A stretch of DNA of 40,794 bases from an uncultured Akkermansia sp. (GTDB taxonomy: Bacteria; Verrucomicrobiota; Verrucomicrobiia; Verrucomicrobiales; Akkermansiaceae). Location of the stretch: positions 1 through 40,794 of the forward strand of contig CANQJI010000014.1 of the NCBI GenBank assembly GCA_947624205.1. The letters run 5' to 3'. Below are positions 26,728-33,370 of this stretch, in pieces. The notes under the pieces were generated by a model. It was not told where the DNA came from. It saw only the letters and a list, made by a program, of their open reading frames with translations, and did no database searches. The position numbers were made by a program, and so were the translations under genes. Numbering within the stretch: the first letter of the stretch is position 1; the number at the start of each line of letters is the position of its first letter.

Positions 26728-27791
26728 TTTTGCACGGGAGAATCAGGTATTTCGTTCTCTTCCTCCCTCATGCGGGAACAAAAAGCCTGTACATCGTGCA
26801 CATACTCCCTCCACTCGATCAAGCCCATCGGGGGCATTGGAGTCGGTATCAGCCTGCGAAAATTTTCCAAACGCTCCCGAGCTCTTCGCAGTACTTCTTC
26901 CGGCAGGGAAGAAATGACTTGCGCGACATCTTCCAATAGATCCGGCACACCGTGACATACCAGTGGCGCATCACATCCCGCTTGAATCGCCAGAACCGCT
27001 GCCTGCGGCACTGTGTACATCTCCGCGATGGCTCCCATGCATAAATCATCCGTTAACACGAGACCATCATATCCCAGCTGCCTCCGCAGGAAATCTTCCA
27101 CCACCCCAGAGGAGAGTGAGGCCGGACATTCCGCATCCAGCCCCAGCGCCACCGGATGTGCCACCATGATAGAAGGAAGTTCATCCATGAGGGCGGCAAA
27201 TGGAATGGCAGCACCATTTTCTGCTAGCAGCTGCTCTCTGGAGGCCCCTAACTGCGGAAGAGAAAAATGGGGATCCTGCCGGGCCTCCCCCATACCGGGG
27301 AAATGCTTGCCGCACGTGAGTATACCTTGCCGCTGCATAACCCGATTCCACACACCCGCATACGAAATCACCGTCTGAGAATCAGCCCCCCAGCAACGCC
27401 CACCAAGCGCATTCGCACGCTCAGAACCGTAGTCGAGCACCGGTGCCAACACAGTGTTCACCCCCAGCGTGTGTAAGCACCGGGAGGAATACAGCGCCGC
27501 CTGTTCCACCCAATGCGCATTAGCCGATGCTCCTAGTCCTGCAGCTGAAGGCAGTTGCACGCCGATAGCCGCTGTGCGAACAACACGTCCGCCTTCCTGA
27601 TCCATGGCGATAATGGGTTCGTACACACCCGTCGTGAGCCTCCGAAGGGTGTCCGCAAGCTCACGGGTTTCCTCGTAGTCCTCGATATTCCGCGAGAAAA
27701 GTATGTAACCCGCCGGCTGCAGGCGCGAGAAAAGTTCCGTCTCGCGCATACTCAGCCGCGTTCCTTCAATGCCTGCGATGAGAGGCAGCAT
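26721..27791 (-). CDS. nagZ: Beta-N-acetylhexosaminidase, GH3 family (NagZ-like)
   Basis: A 356-residue glycoside hydrolase family 3 enzyme that removes N-acetylglucosamine from muropeptides during cell-wall recycling. Conserved elements are AMDQEGGRVVR near 62-72, GKHFPGMGEARQDPHFSLP (161-179) with the mobile-loop Asp173-His175 pair of NagZ enzymes, and the nucleophile in VLTDDLCMGAI (D248). There is no signal peptide, so it acts in the cytoplasm. The usual FPGHG reads FPGMG here, a modest departure outside the Asp-His pair. It starts 14 bases after pyrE on the same strand. It ends by overlapping recF tail to tail. Confidence 0.88.
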   Translation of the reverse strand: MLPLIAGIEGTRLSMRETELFSRLQPAGYILFSRNIEDYEETRELADTLRRLTTGVYEPIIAMDQEGGRVVRTAAIGVQLPSAAGLGASANAHWVEQAALYSSRCLHTLGVNTVLAPVLDYGSERANALGGRCWGADSQTVISYAGVWNRVMQRQGILTCGKHFPGMGEARQDPHFSLPQLGASREQLLAENGAAIPFAALMDELPSIMVAHPVALGLDAECPASLSSGVVEDFLRRQLGYDGLVLTDDLCMGAIAEMYTVPQAAVLAIQAGCDAPLVCHGVPDLLEDVAQVISSLPEEVLRRARERLENFRRLIPTPMPPMGLIEWREYVHDVQAFCSRMREEENEIPDSPVQNY

Positions 27792-27805
27792 GGAGAAAAC
27801 AATAA

Positions 27806-28369
27806 TTATTTATCGCCGAAAATGCTCCCTCGCGTAAAAAGTGCATACACCGGCACGCCGCGCTCTTCAATTGCCTCGCGCCCCCCTTCCTCACGATCCA
27901 CCAGCACCAGAGCCGCCGCCACCCTGCCGCCCTCCGCCTCGATAGCGTCGATGGCCTTAATGGTCGAACCGCCGGTGGTGATCACATCGTCCACCACAAT
28001 CACCGCATCCCCCGCCTTGAAATTGCCTTCGATGCGTTTTCCGCGCCCATGATCCTTCGCCTCTTTACGCACCGTGAAAATACCCAGTGCACGCTCTTTG
28101 GCAGAATACATACCAATTGCCAGCGAAATTGGATCCGCTCCCATGGTCATACCTCCAATTGCCTGCACTTGGGGAAAGCGAGGCAGAATTTCGTCGCGCA
28201 CGAGTTGCCAGCCCACCTCACCAATAAGGTTAGCGCCGTGTGCATCCAGCGTAGTTACTCGGCAATCACAGTACAAATCACTCTCTTTCCCCGAAGCAAG
28301 GATAAAATGTCCTGTCTTAATCGACTTCGACAACAACATCTCTAACAGCTCTTTTTTTGCATCACTCAT
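27806..28369 (-). CDS. pyrE: Orotate phosphoribosyltransferase
   Basis: A 187-residue enzyme of pyrimidine synthesis that joins orotate to PRPP, giving orotidine 5'-phosphate. The PRPP-binding motif is VIVVDDVITTGGST (123-136, acidic pair D127-D128), and the catalytic loop is VRKEAKDHGRGKRIEG (100-115), characteristic of PyrE. GKESDLYCDCR and IGGMTMGADPISLAI are also typical. Length is slightly short but complete. It leads a two-gene unit with nagZ. The promoter sits only nine bases before the ATG. It is the last clear host gene before the integrase region. Confidence 0.93.
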   Translation of the reverse strand: MSDAKKELLEMLLSKSIKTGHFILASGKESDLYCDCRVTTLDAHGANLIGEVGWQLVRDEILPRFPQVQAIGGMTMGADPISLAIGMYSAKERALGIFTVRKEAKDHGRGKRIEGNFKAGDAVIVVDDVITTGGSTIKAIDAIEAEGGRVAAALVLVDREEGGREAIEERGVPVYALFTRGSIFGDK

Positions 28370-28378
28370 AGCGCTTCC

Positions 28379-28406
28379 ATTCTACCATCTCCGATCCCCT
28401 TGGCAA
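28379..28406 (-). promoter_or_regulatory. Sigma70-type promoter of pyrE, near-leaderless
   Basis: Read on the reverse strand: TTGCCA (28406-28401), a 16-base spacer and TAGAAT (28384-28379), then nine bases to the ATG at 28369. The predicted transcript starts within about three bases of the start codon. Confidence 0.6.
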
Positions 28407-28427
28407 GTGTGTACTTCCCCAGGGTAG

Positions 28428-28454
28428 GGCAAACGCATTAGAAATGTGTTTGCC
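28428..28454. repeat. 12-bp inverted repeat with 3-base loop
   Basis: The arms GGCAAACGCATT and AATGTGTTTGCC are separated by AGA. They pair over 12 positions with a single G-T wobble. No T-run follows on either strand. It lies just beyond the pyrE promoter, at the edge of the AT-rich stretch, so it may be an operator or part of an attachment site. Confidence 0.5.
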
Positions 28455-28587
28455 TATGTACGATTTTCGATGGTCAGGTTATGACTTAAAATTCGGCGGT
28501 GACGTCAAACGAGATTTGTTTATTTCTGATTTTTAATTATAGATTATTGATAATGTGTGCATTGCGCTTATTTTTTGATACGTATAG

Positions 28588-28602
28588 ACAGTAATATACT
28601 GT
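28588..28602. repeat. 15-base palindrome, possible operator
   Basis: ACAGTA-ATA-TACTGT is a perfect inverted repeat. Its form suits a dimeric repressor. It lies 43 bases upstream of the TTGACA of the forward promoter. No target protein can be named. Confidence 0.35.
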
Positions 28603-28644
28603 TTATCCTGAGGTAGAGCCGAACTTTTTTTCTTTAATGAGGTC

Positions 28645-28673
28645 TTGACAATCGAGCATACATGTGCTAAAAG
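28645..28673 (+). promoter_or_regulatory. Forward promoter with consensus -35 and extended -10
   Basis: A perfect TTGACA (28645-28650), a 17-base spacer, and TAAAAG (28668-28673) preceded by TGC, giving an extended -10. No start codon with a plausible reading frame follows before the terminator hairpin at 28756, which suggests a non-coding transcript. Confidence 0.45.
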
Positions 28674-28679
28674 GAAGTT

Positions 28680-28790
28680 CCTGCTAGGTCGATAAGACCA
28701 CACGTAAAAGAGCAGTCTTCGGACCAGGCTCGCGGTGCGGAGCAGGCGCACTCATAGGGGCAGCGGTTTCGCTGCCCCTTCCTTTTCCCT
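28680..28790 (+). ncRNA. Candidate small RNA
   Basis: The stretch between the promoter at 28645-28673 and the hairpin terminator at 28756-28779 would give an RNA of about 105-110 bases. It contains short self-complementary pieces (GGTC-GATAA-GACC, and GCTC with GAGC eight bases apart) and no open frame starting with ATG. I could not match it to tRNA, SRP RNA or tmRNA consensus elements. It could instead be a leftover of the integration target. The boundaries are predictions. Confidence 0.3.
28756..28790 (+). terminator. Rho-independent terminator
   Basis: A 10-bp perfect stem, AGGGGCAGCG and CGCTGCCCCT, with loop GTTT (28756-28779) is followed by the pyrimidine run TCCTTTTCCCT. It faces forward. 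It also lies just past the integrase stop and may slow that convergent transcript, although it has no T-run on the reverse strand. Confidence 0.65.
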
Positions 28791-28805
28791 CCCAAAGGCT
28801 TTTCC

Positions 28806-29807
28806 TTAGCATACCAGCATTGAGTCCCCGCGGCGGTACACTCGTTCCATGGCGATGTAGCGCGTGCGCAGGAGCTCCGCCGAGCGGTGGCCCATTTCCA
28901 GCTGAAGCTCGGCGTAGTTGCGGAAGGTGGCCAGGTGATGCGTGGCAAAGGTGTGCCGCAGGACATCCGGCTGCCAGTCGGTGAAGCCGGCTTCCCGGTG
29001 CAGGCGCGCCCAGAGACGCCGCCAGTTCGGCGGACAAATCCGCTCGTCCTCGGTGCGCCGGATGCGCTGCAGGATGCGTGCCAGCGGCGGGAAGATGGTG
29101 ACGTGCCGCGCGCCGCCGGTCTTGCTGTGGTGCGGGGCAATGCAGATGACGCCGGCGTCAAGTCGTACATCGCTCCAGCTCAAGCGTTCCACCTCATTCG
29201 GACGCACGCCCGCGTAGAGCATGATGGCGGTCGCGGCGAGGCAGACGCCGCCCTCGAAGATCTCGGCGGTGTGCACGAGTCGTCCGATTTCCTCTTTGTT
29301 CAGGATGCTGATGCGCTTTTCTTCAATGCGTTCCGGCTCCACCTTCCGCACCGGGTTTTCCGCGCACCAGCCTCGCTTACACGCCGTGGAGAAGACTCCG
29401 CTGAGGATGAGTCTTGCATTGTTCCTCTGGCGCGGTGTGTCGAATGCTTCTCGGATGTAGTCGCGGCATTCCTCGGCGGAGATGCTGCGCATGCGGCGAT
29501 TTGCCAGTTTATTGCAGCGCTTCATGAACCGCTTCGTGATACCACGGAAGTCGCTCAACGTCCGTTTCCGTCGGTCTTTCCGCGCTTCCAGCGCTTCCTT
29601 CACGGCTCGGGCAAAGGTGACCGTCTTTTCGCGCCGTCGCAGTTCTTCCTCCCCTGCCGCGATGCACGCCATGGCGCGCTTCACGCGTCCCCTCCCTGCT
29701 TCCAGCGCTGCTTTCGCCACCAACGCCGCTTCCAGTACATCCACACCCGTCTGCCGCAACACCTCTACCGCCGCCAGCTCCTTCGTTCTATCTGATTTTG
29801 TTTTCAT
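28806..29807 (-). CDS. Tyrosine recombinase (phage-type integrase)
   Basis: A 333-residue site-specific recombinase that probably integrates and excises the adjacent island. The catalytic domain shows R202 (YAGVRPNEVERLSW), K229 in HHSKTGGARH, R284 in LRHTFATHH, H307 in LEMGHRS and the nucleophile Y317 in RTRYIAME. The first histidine of the HxxR box is replaced by Asp (D281), a departure tolerated in some family members. The N-terminal 90 residues are basic and helical, and a core-binding domain spans about 90-165. The gene is GC-rich like the host and unlike the Druantia genes. A TAAATA hexamer lies nine bases before its ATG. It is transcribed away from druH. Confidence 0.9.
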   Translation of the reverse strand: MKTKSDRTKELAAVEVLRQTGVDVLEAALVAKAALEAGRGRVKRAMACIAAGEEELRRREKTVTFARAVKEALEARKDRRKRTLSDFRGITKRFMKRCNKLANRRMRSISAEECRDYIREAFDTPRQRNNARLILSGVFSTACKRGWCAENPVRKVEPERIEEKRISILNKEEIGRLVHTAEIFEGGVCLAATAIMLYAGVRPNEVERLSWSDVRLDAGVICIAPHHSKTGGARHVTIFPPLARILQRIRRTEDERICPPNWRRLWARLHREAGFTDWQPDVLRHTFATHHLATFRNYAELQLEMGHRSAELLRTRYIAMERVYRRGDSMLVC

Positions 29808-29879
29808 CGTAGTACGTATTTAGAATTCGTGTGCAAGAAAAATACGACAACCCAACAAAAATTACCAGATCTACATTTA

Positions 29880-29909
29880 GGGTTACCCTCCCGCAAGAAA
29901 GGGTAACCC
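29880..29909. repeat. Perfect 10-bp inverted repeat, possible operator or recombinase site
   Basis: The arms GGGTTACCCT and AGGGTAACCC are separated by ten bases. Each right boundary carries CCCGCAAG, so a short direct repeat overlaps the palindrome. No T-run follows, so it is not a terminator. Its place 72 bases upstream of the integrase suggests binding of a regulator or of the recombinase and an excision factor. Confidence 0.55.
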
Positions 29910-29978
29910 GCAAGGACCAATAAAGCGCCTTATTTTCTAAAAGTGAACTAACTAATAATCAACAGAGGAAATCGAAAA

Positions 29979-30005
29979 TTGTACGGATTCTAAATTCGGT
30001 ATACT
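29979..30005 (+). promoter_or_regulatory. Putative distal promoter of druH with ATTCGGTA
   Basis: A strong -10 TATACT (30000-30005) follows the octamer ATTCGGTA (29994-30001). The best -35 candidate, TTGTAC at 29979-29984, is only 15 bases away, which is short. The octamer and following bases (TCCCG) match the window-start copy closely. Confidence 0.4.
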
Positions 30006-30063
30006 CCCGAGCAATGACGTGGAAAGTGTTTAAAGGAATTTGTTTTTTTGTCGTACTTTTTAC

Positions 30064-30092
30064 TTGCGGAACGACTCCAGATTCGGTACACC
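30064..30092 (+). promoter_or_regulatory. Putative proximal promoter of druH with ATTCGGTA
   Basis: TTGCGG (30064-30069), a 17-base spacer and TACACC (30087-30092), with ATTCGGTA at 30081-30088. Both hexamers are weak. The predicted start would leave a leader of about 30 bases before ATG 30129. Confidence 0.3.
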
Positions 30093-30128
30093 GCCACTCA
30101 AAGATACCACCTACACAGAAAGCAACCT

Positions 30129-33100
30129 ATGAACGAGCCTAATTCTGAAAGAAGTCATACCTCTAATCTCGAAGAATTGAATAAAACTCTGCAGAGGATT
30201 GGAGAGGAGAGCATCAGGCTTGAGGAAGAGTGGGGCAAAAGCCGACCCCTTCTTTGTTATGCTTTACATCCTGATGTACTAAGCAATGATGACTACGAAA
30301 AACTCCGTAATCTCATTGTCAACAAATCTTTCTACGATTTATTAAACAAATTTAATCCACACAGAAACTGCGAGCGCCAAAGAGGTATTATCGTATTTCT
30401 GATCCGAAAATTCTTCGAGGACTCAGATGGGAAGAACTGTTGGAAAGTATGGGGAGAGGAGTCTCCTGAGTGGAAGGGAAAAGTACAAGAGTGTTTCTCC
30501 ACTTATGACGAACAGAATTTGATCGGTGAAAACGATGATAATGATTTAGCAGGTGAAAGCAGTTCTCTGCGTGAGTACCTAAAGTTCCATTGCTGGGCTC
30601 TCAAATGTGACGAAGAAAATGAGAGGAAAGGGGTATCTTCGACACGCATCAAGGTAAACACGGATTACCACAGCAAATTGGAGGGAAGTTGTGAAAGTGA
30701 GAAGATGAAAAGGATCTTGGAGGCAGACAGCAGAGACGAATGCGTCGGGGAGAGCGAAGATCCTCCTAAATACGTCAAGTGTCTCTTATCTGACTTCTGG
30801 CGGGAGTATCTTCTCTCCCTTTGTTGTATAGCTGCACTGGAAAATGACAAAGACGTTGAAGGACTCATTGACGATAATGAATGGAAATGGTTGAAGCCCT
30901 TGGTAGGTCGAGCACCGAGCAAAGAACCTACGGGAAGCTGGCGCTGGCACCTTATAGATTCACACGGCTACTACTACCTTGAATCACCTGTATTAGAGGA
31001 AGTGGAGGAGGAGAAGAATGTTCGATACCGGCAATCATCGGAGGATCCTTCTGACGATAAACGCGAAGTGCAACGAGAGGAAATTGATCCCACAAAAGAA
31101 ACCGAAATTTTAAAAGGAGAAAAAACATTTGGGAGGATCGATAAATTAACCCCGATTAGAGGTTTTATACTGTTCCAGCAGATCATCTCTCGAAAGAAGG
31201 AGCCCGGCAATGTTGAGCTAGAAAGAAACAGTTCTTATCGAAAGGGATTCTATCTACTCCACAGAAATCCTGATGCTCCTCAAATCAATGTCAGAGACAA
31301 TCAGGGAAGGAGTCGGGAAGCTACAGTAAAATCAGGGGCGTGTAAGGTAGGCGGTTTTGGGAATGGTTGGTATTGTACGGAGTACAAGTTGCCGGATTGG
31401 AGTAAGGAGGTGGAGGGAGGACTCCCGAAAGGATTGAGCCTTTACGTTACTGTTGGTGACGAAACCTGGCATCTCCTCGATCTTCGTGTGAAGTTCGAAT
31501 ACGATGTGTGTGGAGAACTGTGTCGTTCTAAAAAAATCCATATTGTTAAGCTAGAAGGAGATGATCGTGCCATCAGGATAAATACTATGAATCGGGAGGT
31601 TGAAGTTAAGGTCATAGAGAAGAAGGATCATATTCCTTGCGAACCTCCAACAAAGGAATCAATTAAACAAGGGGACAAACAACCGACCGAGGAATGCCAC
31701 GTAATTCGTTTACGGGATCGTCATAGTTATGGTTACCTAGAGCTGGAATTATACTCAACTATTGATAAAGGCAAACTCGCAGAAATAAGAATCTACGTTC
31801 TCCCCAACCAGATGGGAGAAGCGTTTGGTGCTTGTAAGGGGGATGATTGGTATAAAAATATCTACAGACGTGGAGTAGAGGAATGGGAGGAGAAAGATCC
31901 GAATGGGAAACTAGGAAAAATCGAGCTCCCTTTGAGTGAAACAAAGTGGTGGTGGAAACGTAAAAGAGATGGGGAACCGATAGAAGAGAAAAAATATATT
32001 ACATCATCGCTGCTTGAGCATGAAGAAGATGAGTTGTATTTCAGATCTCCGTACATGTGCGATTTGCGTTTTGAATGCGAGGGGGAGCAATTTACGCTTG
32101 AATCAGCCCAAAGCCGTAGGTGTCGGGAACTGGGATTCATACTTGATAATATAGGAGAAAAGGTAAAGGGGCGACACGATATTCGGCTACTGATTGTTGA
32201 AAAAGCGGGCACGGAAGAAAGACCAATACCTGTACTCGAAGCCCAGTACTTGCCACGCAAGCCTGAGGTTGATCTTGATAGGTGGCGAATCATCGGCCGG
32301 AATTTGGACGCCGCAACGGGACTCCTTGTTATTGAACACGAAAAGTTCTACTACTCGTCCGAGCAGGAAAAAGCTCATTACCGCATTGAGAGGGAGCTAT
32401 CGGAGCTTCAATATGACCAAGAAGAGCGCATCATGCCACCCTTGCCGAATGATTGGTCGGATGGCTGCATCGTCTGTTATTTTGAAAAAGGCCGTGAGAA
32501 TGCACCTTGGGGATGGGTGTTAAAGAATCCGGAAAAGAGGGACACTCTCTTTGAGCGGATTGAAAATATACCCGGTGCGTTATCAAACATCGCTAAACAT
32601 TGGGTGCAGTGGACAAGAAATCATCCTCTCTACGACTACTTTCAGGATTTCATTAAGGATTATTGGGAACAATTGTCGAAAGAAAAGGTACATGAGCAAG
32701 GCTTCATAGACGACTGTCAATCCTTGATCGAATTACTGGATGATTTGGGTAAATTAAAACGGGATGGAAGGCCCGTTACATATCTAAAAAACGGATGTTA
32801 CAGGCCATACATTTGTCAACGTGGCGGTGTTTCCGATGAGGGACACTTGTGCTTATATCAAGCAGAGTCAGGGGGATGTCATCCATATAGACCGAAAGGA
32901 AAATACTATCCTCAAGACATTTGTCTGCTCAGTATTAATAAAGACTGTAAAGCTCAACTAGAGAAAAGGCAATGTATCGAATTCCCTGAAGAGAAAATGG
33001 AGGAAATAGTAAAAGGATGGTTTTTGACTGGGAGGCAGGAGAAAGAGAATGAATCCATTGACTCTTATCATACTCGCACAGAAACAACCTTCAAAGAAAT

Positions 33101-33362
33101 ATGTAAGCTCTTTATGAAGGAGACGGCAGTTGAACGGATAGTTAACCTTATCAACGAAGGAGAGGATGATATGCTGAGGGGACGAATGTATGCCGTTTTC
33201 TTCGTCGCTGCTTGTGTAATATTGTATTGGGAGAAGGGTAAAGATTTTTCACATTTAGGAGAAAAACTTCCCCAAACTTTCATGGAGATTTTTAAGCGAG
33301 AAAGTGAGGCACTTAAAATCCGCGTGTGTTCTTTTATGCACCATCTTAAAAATTTAGCTTAA
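30129..33362 (+). CDS. druH: Druantia type III protein DruH (putative)
   Basis: A 1077-residue cytoplasmic protein rich in Glu, Lys and Asp, without signal peptide or membrane segment. I recognise no classical domain in it. The assignment to DruH rests on size, on its place directly before a DruE-type helicase, and on the two-gene layout that defines Druantia type III. Near residues 889-941 several Cys and His residues (NGCYRPYICQRGG, HLCLY, GGCHPY, YPQDICLL) could form a zinc site. I start at ATG 30129; a TTG at 30048 would add 27 residues but reads through the possible proximal promoter. GC is about 43% in the line I counted, far below host genes. The next gene starts eight bases after its stop. 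Confidence 0.65.
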   Translation: MNEPNSERSHTSNLEELNKTLQRIGEESIRLEEEWGKSRPLLCYALHPDVLSNDDYEKLRNLIVNKSFYDLLNKFNPHRNCERQRGIIVFLIRKFFEDSDGKNCWKVWGEESPEWKGKVQECFSTYDEQNLIGENDDNDLAGESSSLREYLKFHCWALKCDEENERKGVSSTRIKVNTDYHSKLEGSCESEKMKRILEADSRDECVGESEDPPKYVKCLLSDFWREYLLSLCCIAALENDKDVEGLIDDNEWKWLKPLVGRAPSKEPTGSWRWHLIDSHGYYYLESPVLEEVEEEKNVRYRQSSEDPSDDKREVQREEIDPTKETEILKGEKTFGRIDKLTPIRGFILFQQIISRKKEPGNVELERNSSYRKGFYLLHRNPDAPQINVRDNQGRSREATVKSGACKVGGFGNGWYCTEYKLPDWSKEVEGGLPKGLSLYVTVGDETWHLLDLRVKFEYDVCGELCRSKKIHIVKLEGDDRAIRINTMNREVEVKVIEKKDHIPCEPPTKESIKQGDKQPTEECHVIRLRDRHSYGYLELELYSTIDKGKLAEIRIYVLPNQMGEAFGACKGDDWYKNIYRRGVEEWEEKDPNGKLGKIELPLSETKWWWKRKRDGEPIEEKKYITSSLLEHEEDELYFRSPYMCDLRFECEGEQFTLESAQSRRCRELGFILDNIGEKVKGRHDIRLLIVEKAGTEERPIPVLEAQYLPRKPEVDLDRWRIIGRNLDAATGLLVIEHEKFYYSSEQEKAHYRIERELSELQYDQEERIMPPLPNDWSDGCIVCYFEKGRENAPWGWVLKNPEKRDTLFERIENIPGALSNIAKHWVQWTRNHPLYDYFQDFIKDYWEQLSKEKVHEQGFIDDCQSLIELLDDLGKLKRDGRPVTYLKNGCYRPYICQRGGVSDEGHLCLYQAESGGCHPYRPKGKYYPQDICLLSINKDCKAQLEKRQCIEFPEEKMEEIVKGWFLTGRQEKENESIDSYHTRTETTFKEICKLFMKETAVERIVNLINEGEDDMLRGRMYAVFFVAACVILYWEKGKDFSHLGEKLPQTFMEIFKRESEALKIRVCSFMHHLKNLA

Positions 33363-33370
33363 ATACAAAA

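Larger units (their letters stand above)
28455..28805. other. Intergenic region between pyrE and integrase
   Basis: No protein gene is supported here. The left part (to about 28680) is clearly AT-rich compared with pyrE and the integrase. It contains a 15-base palindrome at 28588-28602. A forward promoter at 28645-28673 points into about 100 bases ending in a strong hairpin. This is probably one edge of the island carried by the neighbouring integrase. Confidence 0.5.
29808..30128. other. AT-rich intergenic region between integrase and druH
   Basis: The 321 bases between the divergent integrase and druH hold no gene. They contain the integrase -10-like hexamer, a perfect 10-bp inverted repeat at 29880-29909, and two ATTCGGTA copies 87 bases apart, each adjoining a possible -10 element. 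This is a likely control region for both genes. Confidence 0.5.

Noticed and set aside
28533..28751. A 72-codon reverse-strand open frame between pyrE and the integrase
   Set aside because: No ribosome site, no recognisable domain, and it crosses the palindrome and the forward promoter.
28680..28790. tRNA, SRP RNA or tmRNA as the integration target
   Set aside because: I could not find a T-loop GTTCGA-type sequence, the SRP tetraloop motif or a tmRNA 3' end in this stretch.
28887..29795. A 302-codon open frame on the forward strand opposite the integrase
   Set aside because: It is antisense to a well-supported recombinase in GC-rich DNA, and its product matches no family and is mostly Arg/Ala/His-rich.
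12..30088. ATTCGGTA copies as integrase attachment sites
   Set aside because: Two copies lie 87 bases apart upstream of the same gene and others are far from any island edge; the position on -10 elements fits regulation better.
30048..30128. Upstream TTG start for druH
   Set aside because: It would place coding sequence over the proximal promoter elements, and the extra residues look unstructured; ATG 30129 is simpler.
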